Of a stretch of DNA of 64,000 nucleotides, positions 1 to 10,615 are shown in pieces. The stretch lies in the NCBI RefSeq assembly GCF_014905175.1, contig NC_057789.1, forward strand, positions 12,514,876 through 12,578,875, in the 5' to 3' direction. Source of the stretch: Aphidius gifuensis (Eukaryota; Arthropoda; Insecta; Hymenoptera; Braconidae). Both the position numbers and the translations under genes were made by a program. Each line of letters starts with the position of its first letter. The stretch's first letter is position 1. The notes below the pieces were generated by a model that ran no database searches, was not told the origin of the DNA, and saw nothing but the letters and a program-made list of their open reading frames with translations.

Positions 1-715
1 TCAATAATTAATAAACTATATTAATTATTTTTAATTTATAAATAAATTTTGTATTTTTATTGTCACTTTAAATTTTTTTTTTTTTTTACAAAGAAAAAAC
101 GTGTCTGACTATCACTATGTTTGGTTATATTATATTATCCAAGATATCAAGATAAATTAATGTCAATTATTTATATATATATATATATATAATTTATAAA
201 TTATTTAGTTATTTACAGTTACTTTAAAATTTTTTCATTAGCAAACAAAGAACGTGTCTGACAATTGTTTAGTTATATGATAACTCACTTACTTATATTC
301 GGAGATGTTGCTAGGTCCAAGTCTGCCACGAAAAGACTGAACGACGCCACCGGTCACAGTCTCAACAACGTCGCGCAGGACGCGTAGCGAGAGTTTGTAT
401 AAAAACGAACGGCAAATGTAAAAGTGCCTTTCTATGAGATGGCGCGCAAGTGAATGTGTGTGAATATGTGTGAAAGAGAGAGAAAAGCGGAGAAAAGAAT
501 GCAACAAAAGCGTTAGCCAATGAAACAGCGTTATGAGGTGTGACAACCTTCGTTTTTATATATTGATAAACAAATTAAAAATGAAAAATTTACGGCGTTT
601 AACTGCCGGACATTACAGTTTTTATTACCTCCTGAATTACAAAAAAAATATTAGGAAAACTTCAGAATGCAAACTTAAGGGGGTGGTTTTTTTTTCAATT
701 ATCAATGAACGATAA
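1..715. other. AT-rich intergenic stretch, no gene seen
   Basis: No supported gene. A short TA microsatellite lies near 173-192. A locally GC-richer patch at about 300-540 carries GAGAGA and TGTGTGAA runs. A similar patch recurs near 9760-9860, so it may be a remnant of a shared repeat or promoter. Short open frames here are low-complexity shadows. Confidence 0.5.
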
Positions 716-1030
716 ATGTCCCGGTCAAAGTACCAGGAAATATCCTGAACAAAGTAATTAATTATGTAATTAATTTGATTAAGAAAATATTATTTAAAAA
801 ATTTTAAGATGAAAACTCAAGTAGGTTCGGGGATAAAAAAGGTGCTGGTCAGTACTGGGTAGTACCGCAAAAAGATCCGGTCGAAGTAACAGAAAATGTC
901 CCAGACAGATTACCGGAGAAAGCCTTGTCAAAGTACCGAAAAAGGTCTCAGTCAAAGTATACCAAAATAAGTTCTGGGCACAGTATCGTAAAATATCCTG
1001 AGCAAAGTGCGTCCTAGACAGAGTACCAGA
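716..1030. repeat. degenerate ~29-bp tandem repeat beside Helitron remnant
   Basis: Imperfect copies of a unit built around 'CAAAGTACCGAAAA' and 'TATCCTGAGCAAAGT' follow one another for about 300 bp. Copies differ at many positions. The array begins immediately downstream (in minus-strand terms) of the last recognisable helicase residues of the decayed Helitron, so it may belong to that element's 3' region. Confidence 0.5.
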
Positions 1031-2963
1031 GTTTGTCTTTGATTTTTATTGATTGTCATTGCAAATGCTATTTTTATAGAAAATTGCCTACGTTGAAAAA
1101 TAAATGGATAAACATTTTCACATATTGATTATTATTTGTACTTTCATTTAAGCATTGATGGTCACCACTATTTTTTATGCGATAAGTAGGGTACCCATTT
1201 TCATCCATTGTTGTTTCTTCTTGATATTCTTCTGGAAATTTTTTAGAACACTTACCCTTCTCGTCTGCGCACCAATTTCCACAGGAATGAATCATGTTTT
1301 TCATGACAATACTATGAAGCTGGGGTTATTCATTTTTCTCAGGAATTTCTGCTGAAATAAATTTATCTACAATAGCTGGAGTAGTTATTTTACTATTTCG
1401 TTTTAATGTCACTAACATGTGGACATGAGGTGAACCACGCTTCTGATATTCAACAACATATACGTATGCAAGAACATTGCCAAACAAATGGTCTTCTTCA
1501 AGTTTTTTCAACATTTCTTTTTTTTTTATATTAAAAACACGTGAGACAATGTCAGGTCTATCTGATGCTGTCTGGCCTGGCAATAAGATCTCTGTAATTT
1601 CGCGCCAATTCGGATAACATGTCGGAGTTATAAATAGATCAGGTTTACCAAATTTTCTCACGATAGCCATCGCATCTTGATAATGTTGAAGCATATTTCG
1701 AGGAGAACCTGTAAACGATGAAGGTAAAATTACCATTTTTCCGACTCTGCTATTTGTTTCTGTTGCTCGCTGTTGTAAATGATCAATTAAACCCTGATAA
1801 CTATCAGCACGGAGTTGTTTTTGATTCATTCTACAGTAATTTGTTCTATCTCGCTCGATTTTAACGTAACTATCGACAATCCACTGCTGAAATAAACGTC
1901 CGCCCATTAAAAATATATTGTCATTTCGAGTAGCCATTCTATACTTAATATATGCAGCTCGTGAAACTCGTTTTCTTTTATTCACACAGGGTATTTCGGA
2001 ATGCCAACCTCTTTCACCGTAAGGATAAAATAGAGGATATATCAAGGGTTCAACATTAGGGTCCATGCTACTGATAGATTTTAATTCTTTGGTACTTTTA
2101 GAACGTATTGATACATATGATTCTGGTATATCACCATCTGCAGTTGTTGTGAAAATTGCAGCAACTTCATTGACCCTCTGCGCATTATATCGTCTTGCGT
2201 CCATGCCAGATCTCAAAGAAAATAATAACTGCATTTCATGTTCTGATTGCGCACTATTCTCAAGCATAGATGACTGGAGTTCATCATGCATCATTTGATA
2301 AGCCTTAGCGAATTCGTTAACTTGACGAAGACTGTGGCCTACAGCATGAATTATTTCTCTATTCAAATTTGAACCTCCATTTATTTGTGATCGAATATCA
2401 GTGGCTGTATTTTGATCGACAATAAAGAGCTGCCCAAAAGATGGATTAACGTTCGTGGTGGGGTAGAAGGATGTATTCACCTGGTAATAAATTTGACCTT
2501 ATATCTTAAAACAATATGGGCCTGGTTGATTCGTAGTCGGAAACTGAACTAAATTAGCATTAAAAGATGCAAATGCAATTGCATTATTATAAGATCGTAT
2601 TCATTCGTGAAAAATAGTGGAATGTGGATGTGATCGATCAAATAAACTTTTAATTATTTCTGGGGAATCACGCATCTTGTCAAGACTAACTTCACCATGG
2701 CTACAACAGTTGTTATACGAGAATTTTTTATTAGATACTTCTTCATCTTTGAAGTGTTTTGCTGAACAGTGCTTACATATATTATTCATTTCTCCAATAT
2801 AATTCTCTTGAATACCTAAAATCAGAGTATCGTCACGATAATTTTGCCTGCGTCAGGCAATTCTTTGTTGATGATTCCGTTGCCGTTCGGCATTTTTCAA
2901 CCGTTTAACTCTATGAAATTCTTGTTCTTCTTCAAGAGTCCGTTTAACATGACGGGCAGGCAT
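1031..2963 (-). pseudogene. decayed, internally deleted Helitron Rep/helicase
   Basis: This is a remnant of a Helitron rolling-circle transposase. Read on the minus strand from an ATG at 2963, a single frame runs to about 1100 through four in-frame stops: near 2850, near 2610, near 2505 and at 1326-1328. In order it shows a basic Arg-rich N-terminus, a CxxC zinc motif (ICKHCSAKHF), the 'NAIAFASFNANLVQFP' block typical of Helitrons, 'KPDLFITPTCYPNW' and the HUH nuclease motif in 'KRGSPHVHMLV'. The 'GKCSKKFPEEYQEET' segment follows. Then the frame shifts and at 1069-1031 the text reads AFAMTINKNQRQTL, which is helicase motif VI from the far C-terminus of the protein. The rest of the helicase is missing, so the element suffered a large internal deletion. 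It cannot be functional. Helitron identity is secure; the element's ends were not located. Confidence 0.9.
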
Positions 2964-5031
2964 AATAGAGATAAAATTATTCAATTGTTCAGAGTTATTA
3001 TTTAAAAAAGGAAAATAATTGTAAGGCTGAAATATCTGATTTAAGAAATAAGAACGTTTTATTATTTTGTTATGTAATCAATTTCCTCACTGGTTTTTCA
3101 GTATGATGATGATGATGATGATAAAGATTTTTTTCTGAATGAATTCAATATTACCAATGTAAGATTATTCTTGTATTCTTAAGTGAAGGAGTGAAAGTAA
3201 TCTGAGCAAAAGTAATGATGTATCTATTAGTAATGTATTGCAATTGTAATTAGAAGAGAATTAGAATTTTTTGAGCATATGTAATAATGAATTTTAGTAA
3301 TTAAGCAGTTGTAATGGTGTAATTGAGCAGTTGGAATATGTAAAATGCACTTGAATAGCTCGAATAGTTGAATAGCTGAAATAAATCAATTAATAGAAAT
3401 TAATAATTAAATTAAATTTATTATTATTTATTCTATCTAATAATTGAATTTTCTAAAAATTAAATATAATGATAGAATTTTGATGAAGATATTTTATATA
3501 TCGTATTTTGAATTAATTTCGTCCTTCAAAAATTCTTTTGTTTGCAAAACAAAAGAATCTCCTCGAGCACCTCAACAAATCATAAAAATCTAATTACAAA
3601 TCAATCATTATAATTAGATCAATACTCCGATCTATTTATTTGTTTATTTATTTATTATTATACTATAAAAATAATAAAGAACTTACTCTGGATTAAATCC
3701 AGTAAAACAAAACTTCTCTGTGTAGATGCTCCTTTCACCTAGGTTATGAATTCACGATGATTTAATTGTACTGATGATATTTTGTTAATTAAATTCAATC
3801 CTTCCAAGTTTTTGTTAATAAAAACGTCTTCAAACACCTGAAAAAATCTAATCATAAGTAAAAAATTAGATTATGAACAAATCAACAACATAATTAGAGA
3901 ATACGATTATTTCAGTATTTTTTATTATGAATAATTGAGCACTTACTCTGAATTCAATCCTGTAAAATAAAATAATATTCGTGTTTGTGTAGATACTTCT
4001 TGCACCAAGGTCACAATAACGAATTCAATAAAGTTCAATTTCTAAATTTTTTCTCGTGTGTATATTGTAATACAACTCTCAACTGATATATAATATTTTT
4101 TCTTTTATATTTATTTTTTATTTATTAATATAAATAATATAAGAACTGATAATCCTTTTCTTAATATTTATCAAATTTAAATGACAGCTGACAGTTTTGT
4201 TGAGTTTTGTTTAATACAGTTTAATGGACTTCACTTCACTTAACTCAGGCAGTTTATAATACTGATTAATACACCGAAGCATAATACACATGCGCAACTC
4301 ATTCTTACTTCAAAATAATGCTGCTAGATGTCGTGCTAAGTCATTGCTTCCCAGGCTGTATATTTTTTTTGAAAAAAAAACAGTGTTCATTAATTAAATA
4401 AAAAAAAATAAAATTCAAGTCAAGGCCATAAACTTATCATTATTATATATATTATTATATATTAATAATAAATTTATTTAAAAAAAGAATGATAATTAGG
4501 ATTTATTTGATTAGAACAGAATAGATTAAACAACTTTAAAAAAGGAAAATAATAACCCAAATGCAACCATTTAATCACATCAAATCAAACATATTTTTAT
4601 TATAACGACATTAGTTTTTTTGTTAAACTAAACTAACAAAAAATAATAATAAATATTGTTAATATAATCATTGTTATAAATGACTTTAAATAATAACAAA
4701 GATTTTAAATAATAATAATTATTATATGTTACATCAAGAGCATCAAGCCAGTCGAACATTTCTTTTTTTTATTTATCGTCAGTACATTAATTTTTAGTAT
4801 AACAATACAATATTTTTCAAGTTCCAATACTTTTTTTTTTTTGTTCTGACTGACAATAATAATGCATATATGTTATTAATAACAAACAATAAAATAATCG
4901 TAGTCACTTAATAATATGACATTTTTTTAAACTAAAAAAAAAAAAATTAAATGCAAAAATAACTTTACTCTTATTAATTATTATCAATCATTCGTATTAC
5001 GCAATTTTTTTTTTAATTCTAATAATTATTA
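2964..5031. other. AT-rich intergenic stretch with simple repeats
   Basis: No gene is supported. There is a short GAT microsatellite near 3103-3122. From about 3480 to 4030 two diverged copies of a segment can be recognised: the 'aattcttttgtttgcaaaac' area and the later 'cttactctgaattcaatcc' area repeat similar phrases. From about 4590 onward this stretch merges into the AT-rich repeat that also surrounds the two hAT elements. Confidence 0.4.
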
Positions 5032-5625
5032 GTCATTTGCAGAGCCGGGAAGTTCGTCTGTTATTTCAGCTTGCCGTAAATACCATGGCAACATGGTGAA
5101 ATATAGTTAAAAAAAAAGACGATCTGAACCTCGTACATGGAAAAAATGGCCTCAAAAAATGGCCTTATTTTTTTTGGCCTCTTAAAAATGGCCCTTAAAA
5201 ATGGCCTTATATTTTTGGCCTCTTAAAGATGGCCTGAAAAAATGGCCTTATTTTTTTTGGCCTCTTAAAAATGGCCCTTAAAAATGGCCTTATATTTTTG
5301 GCCTCTTAAAGATGGCCTCAAAAAATGGCCTTATTTTTTTTTTGGCTTCTTAAAAATGGCCTCAAAAAATGGCCAAAAACATAAAGCCATTTTTTAAAGC
5401 TATTTTTAAGAAGCCAAAAAAAAATAAGGCATTTTTGAGCCATCTTTAAGAACCAAAAATGGAAGGCCACAAAGAGCTATTATTAGAGGCCAAAAATAAG
5501 GCCATTTTGAGCCGGCCCATCGTACGGGTTCAGATCGTCTTTTTTTTAAACTATATTTCACCGTGTTGCCATGGTATTTACGGCAAGCTGAAATAACAGA
5601 CGAACTTCCCGGCTCTGGTCATTTG
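5032..5625. mobile_element. non-autonomous hAT element, long TIRs, 8-bp TSD
   Basis: The element spans 5040-5617. Its ~90-bp terminal inverted repeats start CAGAGCCGGGAAGTTCG and end with the complement, CGAACTTCCCGGCTCTG. The flanks carry a perfect 8-bp direct duplication GTCATTTG at 5032-5039 and 5618-5625, the target-site length of the hAT superfamily. The interior (about 5137-5520) is a minisatellite built from 'aaaatggcc' and 'ggcctcttaaa' modules in both orientations, so the whole element can fold back on itself. It has no coding capacity. Boundary and duplication are read directly; the superfamily assignment rests on the 8-bp duplication and the CAG terminus. Confidence 0.88.
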
Positions 5626-5806
5626 CATTATTCAATTTTTTTTTTAATGCTAAGACTAATTCGAAGCATAACAATATTTTTTTTTACTCCTGACTTACAA
5701 TATCAAAAAATACCTATGAATAATCTTAACACCAATATAATTATCACTCAGTGACTTGAATTTTTTTTTTCTTAAACAAAAAATTATCACTGTAAAATTA
5801 GTTATT

Positions 5807-6466
5807 ATCAGTCATAGGGATGTGCGATACTTTCAAAAGTATTCGGTATCGATATATCGGATATTTTTTTTTTCAAATATCGGTTATCCGATATATCGGG
5901 TTCAAAAGTACTCGGTATATCGAATATTGAGCACTTTTAAAATAAAAAAAAAGACCAATGTTTAATGAGTTTTTTATTTTAAATATTATTTTATTTAATT
6001 TCATCAGTATTAATATTATTTAATACTGGTCCTGTATTTTATTTAAATTTAAATTGTTTCACATGAAATTTTTTTATCAACATATTAATTAGTAATAATA
6101 AAGATTAATAATAATAATATATATTAACATAAATATATATATATGTATTTTTAATAAATACAAAACAATATTTAATATTAGATAAATTTATTAAATATTT
6201 TAAATTAATAACAATTTTTATCATTTTAATTTATATAATTGTTTATAAAATAATATTTTTTGGTATGTTTTTTGGTGATATATATTATAAAATTGCTAAA
6301 ATCCCCAATCTCCAGTTTCCGGTACTTTTTGACCGATATCTGGTAAAAAATATTGGTTACTCGGTATATCGGATCAAAAAGTATCGAGTAAAAGTATCCG
6401 ATATATATTGGCGATATATCGGCTGTTCCGATATATTGCCGAGTATCGCACATCCCTAATCAGTCA
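5807..6466. mobile_element. non-autonomous hAT element (TAGGGATGTGCGATAC ends)
   Basis: The element spans 5815-6458. Terminal inverted repeats are TAGGGATGTGCGATAC and GTATCGCACATCCCTA. They are flanked by a perfect 8-bp duplication ATCAGTCA at 5807-5814 and 6459-6466. Subterminal regions are full of repeated 'CGATATATCGG'-type motifs in both orientations, as expected for transposase-binding sites of hAT elements. The centre is plain AT-rich DNA and the short open frames inside are not genes. Confidence 0.9.
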
Positions 6467-6766
6467 GTTACATTGTGAAATTTTTATTTTAAATACTATT
6501 ATAAAAATATTATTATAATAATAAATATAATATTTTTATCACACGGAATGATATGAGGTAGATAAATTTTTTGCATACAATACCTTAAGTTCAAATATTT
6601 TTTTTTTCGCGTCTGACTGACAACAATAATAATTAATACATATTAAGATCATTAGAAACAATATAACTATCAGTCAATTGCATTATGCAATTTTTTTTTA
6701 AATATTTTATATAAAAATATTTTTACCTGACATATAATCATGCAAAAAAAACAATAAATTAAAAGA

Positions 6767-8026
6767 TTATACAGCTTGTTGAATTATTACTGGCATAACT
6801 GGTTTATTATTTGCCAGAACAGGTTTAGCACCTTGTTGAACTATTACTGGCACAACTGGTTCATTATTCGCCAAAACAGGTGCTTGAACAGCTGGAACAA
6901 TTGGTTGTGCAAGTATAGCTGGATTTTCGTCTATGCGACGACGCCTGACAGCTATGACTGGATGAAATCCAGCTCGTACAGCTTCTAGTGACATCATTGC
7001 ATCACGGTGCCTTATTACGATGCCATTCATGTCAGCAACAGCAAATAAACTTGAATCACGTGGCATTTTTCCAAAAATAGTAACTGGTGCCCCAACAATC
7101 AAATTTTCATTTGGTGTGTAAGAGGCTATATTAACAGCAAGACGGTAGTAGCCATCTGTTACTTGTAACTGGCCACATGAAGCATGGTTGAGCTGGACTG
7201 TGCGAGGTTGTGTCCGAATGTAGCAATCAAGTTCTGGAAGAAAAATCAATATATAATTAATTAGTATTACTTTCTATTTTTATTATTGTTATTATTTTTA
7301 TATTTTTATATTTTTATTATTGTTATTATTTTTATATTTTTATTATTGTTAGTATTTTCATATCTTTATTGATGTTATTATTTTCATATTTTATTATTAT
7401 TTGAATGAAAATTTTATATTAAAAATAATTACCAACTGGTCCCTGTTCAGACAGAATGTCAGCCATGTCAACAGTTCTGTACTGGATCATTCTTGGTTGG
7501 TTATCACGTCTAAGTGTCCCCAAAATTTGTATGTCACTTGCAGGCTGGACATGGTACTCCAATTCATGAGCATCAGCTTCACGGTAACGTGGATTGCCAG
7601 TCTTGACGGTACCTCCACGAAGGTCAACAACTGACCACATTTGAATTTAGGATTCCCATAATTTCGCCATGGCTGTTCCCCAAATTAAGATCTTCATTCT
7701 GACATGTTCATGATTGTTCAAAGTAAACTTGAAAACATGTCCTTGAACAGTGCGGACAGGTTTCAAGCCATCAATTGAGTCCACGTAACCACAAATATCA
7801 CTGCAATTTGTTATATTAAAAAATTAATTAAACTAATTAAAATTAATAATTAATTAATTCCTTAGAAAATTATTATTATAAAAAAAAAAATTAACGTCAT
7901 TGATTAGAAAAAAAAAATGAACATTGATAAAAAAAAAAAAAAAGAATAAATTTATGATACTTACACTGATCTTTCATCGTGTTGAAAAGCATTCATTTCA
8001 TCGTCTGATGTGAATATATACGCCAT
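6767..8026 (-). CDS. OB-fold (RPA-like) protein, three exons, one in-frame stop
   Basis: Three exons join in frame: 8026-7965, 7800-7433 and 7233-6767. Donors are GTAAGT and GTAATT; acceptors are TTGCAG and TTCCAG. The product has 298 codons. Exon 2 reads like an OB-fold/RPA70-type single-strand DNA-binding domain: 'DICGYVDSIDGLKPV', 'GHVFKFTLNNHEHVRMK' and 'ILIWGTAMAKLWES'. Exon 3 continues with more beta-rich text and ends in a short repeat (PVLANNEPVVPVIV, then PVLANNKPVMPVII). A TAA codon at 7649-7647 interrupts exon 2 in frame, so the gene is either a young pseudogene, polymorphic, or misread at one base. Some Helitrons carry RPA-like genes, so a transposon origin is possible, as is a host paralogue. 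Splice logic is strong; the family call is moderate and I found no decisive motif. Confidence 0.55.
7260..7400. repeat. TTATTATTGTTATTATT microsatellite in intron 2
   Basis: Imperfect (ATT)n and 'tttttatattt' repeats fill most of the second intron of the OB-fold gene. No other signal was seen. Confidence 0.7.
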
Positions 8027-8145
8027 TTTATTTTAATTTTTCACTTTTTGATTTTCTTTTATGAAAATAAAATAAAATAAAATTATATTTTTATTATTAC
8101 TTACGCAATTGAGGTTACACCAACAGGCGTCGTACACCACGTATA

Positions 8146-8180
8146 CAGAGTGTCCCATTTTATTAAAATGGGACGCTCTG
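8146..8180. mobile_element. 35-bp collapsed mariner-type element (TIR pair only)
   Basis: CAGAGTGTCCCATTTT meets its near-perfect complement AAAATGGGACGCTCTG with almost no spacer, flanked by TA on both sides (8144-8145 and 8181-8182). The ends are those of the larger fold-back element at 8487-9443. It is therefore a minimal derivative of that family, just 118 bp upstream of the OB-fold gene's ATG. Confidence 0.75.
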
Positions 8181-8184
8181 TATA

Positions 8185-8484
8185 GAATTTATTGTTCAAT
8201 TTTATATGTTTAATTCAAACTAAGTGAAATTCATAAATTATAAATTTATTAATTAAATTATACTAATTCACTGCACTATATTTTTAGCATATATTAATTT
8301 AGCAATTAATTAGTGTTAATCTGACGGGTGACAGAAACAGAATAGATTGAATAGGATAAGCAACGATGTGAATGTGTGCCAATGACTCTGATATTTAAGC
8401 AACGCCTGCGCCAAAGCGTTGCGTCGTTAGGTGGCAACTTTATATAATTTATAAAAAAAAATATAGCAATAAAAAAATATATTA
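8185..8484. promoter_or_regulatory. upstream region of the OB-fold gene
   Basis: This non-coding stretch lies between two elements of the same family. A GC-richer patch at about 8320-8440 contains 'caacgcctgcgcc' and its partial complement 'gcgttgcgtcg', a possible hairpin. No confident TATA box or factor site was identified. The promoter role is inferred only from position. Confidence 0.25.
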
Positions 8485-9445
8485 TACAGAGTGTCTCATT
8501 TTAATTTATCAATGGATTTTTTTCGAAAAATATAGCTTAAATTGTAAAATGTTTTAAGTAAAAGTTGTAGGGTTTGGAGGGGGACGACGAAAAAAAAAAA
8601 AAAAAAATTCGAAAAATCCAAAATGGCGGAGTTTCCGTTATAAACATAGTTTTTTTAAATGGATACTGCATTTTTTTTTTTCACCAAAACGTTTTTACAT
8701 CAAAACTAACACTTTTTATTTGAAAAATTTTTCGATAAAATCACTTTTTTTTCGGGCCAATTTTATCTGTTTATGGATTTTCCTGAAAAAATATGGCTTT
8801 AATTAAAAAATGATATTTAGAAAAGTTGTAGCGCCCAGAAAGACGAAAACGAAAAAAAAAAAAAACTTCCGAAAAAAAATCAAAATGGCGGAGTTAGAAG
8901 CATAAACAAAGTTTTGAAAAAAAAATCGATTTTTCCGGAAAATTTTATTTAGAAAAAGTGTTAGCCTTGATGTGAACAATTTTTTAATAAAAAGAAATAA
9001 CACCTAACCTCGAAAAAAAAAATGTTCATACCGGAAACTCTGCCATTTTTAAATTAAATTTTTTTTTTTTTTTTTTTTTTTGTTTTGTCTTTTTGAGCGC
9101 TACAACTTTTCTAAATAGCATTTTTCAATTAAAGCCATATTTTTTCAGGAAAATCCATGAACAGAGAAAATCGGGCCGAAAAAAAAGTGATTTTATCGAA
9201 AAACTTCTTAAATAAAAAGTGTTAGTATTGATGTAGAAAACGTTTCAGTGCAAAAAAAAAATGCAGTATCCATTTAAAAAAACTGTGTTTATACCGGAAA
9301 CTCTGCAATTTTGGATTTTTCGAATTTTTTTTTTTTTTTTCTTCGTCCCCCTCCAAACCCTACAACTTTTACTTGAAACATTTTACAATTTAAGCATTAT
9401 TTTTCGAAGAAAATCCATTGATAAATTAAAATGGGACACTCTGTA
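8485..9445. mobile_element. mariner/Tc1-type fold-back MITE, TA duplication
   Basis: The element spans 8487-9443 with TA at both flanks. The left end is CAGAGTGTCTCATTTTAA and the right end its complement. The two halves are inverted copies of each other for nearly their whole length (about 480 bp), sharing 'gggtttggagggggacg' and its complement. Internal homopolymer runs explain the spurious open frames. It has no transposase. The TA duplication suggests the Tc1/mariner superfamily. Confidence 0.82.
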
Positions 9446-10158
9446 TAATAAAAATGATTTTAATTTTTTTTTTTTATTTTTCAAATAAATGTAATAAATG
9501 TACATAATGTATGAATAAAATAAATTGATAAAAAAAATTGATTCAGTGACGTCAGGCAGGAAGTAGTGCTAAGCAGCGCCAATGCAGTATTTTATATTTC
9601 AATTATAATTATTAATATTATATATTAAATATTAAATTGATAATATATATTATTATTATTCATTAAATTATTAATATATTATTATTATATTTGTAATTTT
9701 TTCATTACGAAAACAAAAAAAATTCAGTGACGTCAGGCGAGCTTTTTTTTAAGAAAGAGAGAAAAGAGATAGAGTGAGTGAGAAAAAGTGAGTTGTGTGA
9801 ATGTGTGAGTGAATGTAAATGACGACCAATGAAATGACTGGAAGCAGCGTTAGTCATCGACTTTTTATAAAGGGATATGTATTGTTTGAACTAATAGATA
9901 AAAATTAATTGGGTTGCATTATGTTAAAAAAATTTGTGTATCACATGAATTTATATATGCTGAGTATTAAATACTCTTCAAATAAATAAAATTTATCGTA
10001 ATTATTTTTTTCATACATTTTATTAAAATTACGTAAAATAATTTAAATTGATTGAAATCGAAATTTTAATTCAAAACTCCATTAAACGGTAGTCTAGGTT
10101 TGTACTTTACCACTCGAGTAGCTTAAAAAAAGTTTACGTGTTGCGAGTACGTGCAGGG
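9446..10158. other. intergenic, no gene seen
   Basis: AT-rich DNA. The phrase 'cagtgacgtcaggc' occurs twice (about 9543 and 9724), suggesting a partial duplication. The 9755-9870 patch resembles the 430-540 patch (GAGAGA and TGTGTGAATG runs) and has a TATA-like 'tttttataaaggg' near 9862. Confidence 0.35.
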
Positions 10159-10335
10159 GAAGTGAAACTTCTTGCAGAGTACATAGTTGTATGTACTCTC
10201 TCTATATAATTCTCATCTCTTTATCCGCTTGTGACATAGCGCGTGACCGGGCGTGTGATGGAGTGTGTAACGCTCAGCGTAAAGCTAGTGGGGCCTCGAA
10301 TTTTGTCGCTACCCTCTGTAAAGAAGTTTCACTTC
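10159..10335. mobile_element. small inverted-repeat element, GAAGTGAAACTTCTT ends
   Basis: GAAGTGAAACTTCTTGCAGAG at its left end is matched by the complement CTCTGTAAAGAAGTTTCAC at its right, enclosing 177 bp that are GC-richer than the surroundings. The same end sequence recurs near 57826-57846 and 58788-58805, so it is a dispersed family. No convincing target-site duplication was found, so the superfamily is unknown. Confidence 0.55.
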
Positions 10336-10429
10336 AAAAAAAACATATAAAGTAGATAGCAGTACAGAAAAATACAGATTTTTTGTGAGTCTCATACAGA
10401 AAATTTTGTCCATCAGTCTGGCAACACTG

Positions 10430-10615
10430 ATCATTATTATCATCATTATTTTGTCATCATCATCATTATTTTTATCATCGTTATTGGCATCATCACTTTT
10501 ATTTTCGTCACCATTATTGTCAACATCATCGTTATTTCCATCACTATTTTTGTTATCATTGTTATTATCATTGGTATTTTTAATTGGAGTGATTGATGTT
10601 CCCCGATCATCCAAT
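10430..10615. repeat. CAT/ATT trinucleotide microsatellite
   Basis: A 185-bp run of TCATCATTATTATCATC-type triplets. It creates Asn/Asp-rich open frames on the minus strand and Leu/Ser-rich ones on the plus strand. These are artefacts of the repeat, not genes. Confidence 0.85.

Larger units (their letters stand above)
4830..6720. repeat. diverged AT-rich repeat, host of two hAT insertions
   Basis: Phrases recur in the same order several times. 'CTGACTGACAATAATAAT'-like text appears near 4847, 5692 and 6612. A motif close to 'ATCAGTCATTTGCATTA' followed by 'gcaattttttttttaa' appears near 4985, 5031/5618, 5807/6459 and 6668. The two hAT elements sit exactly in two of these motifs. This looks like an old tandem repeat with a unit of roughly 0.4 kb once the insertions are removed. 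Confidence 0.6.

Noticed and set aside
289..546. 85-codon minus-strand ORF
   Set aside because: Low-complexity (His/Leu/Ser/Thr runs) from GAGAGA and GTGTGA repeats; no family features.
8803..9488. Phe/Leu-rich ORFs resembling membrane segments
   Set aside because: They come from T/A homopolymers in a fold-back MITE.
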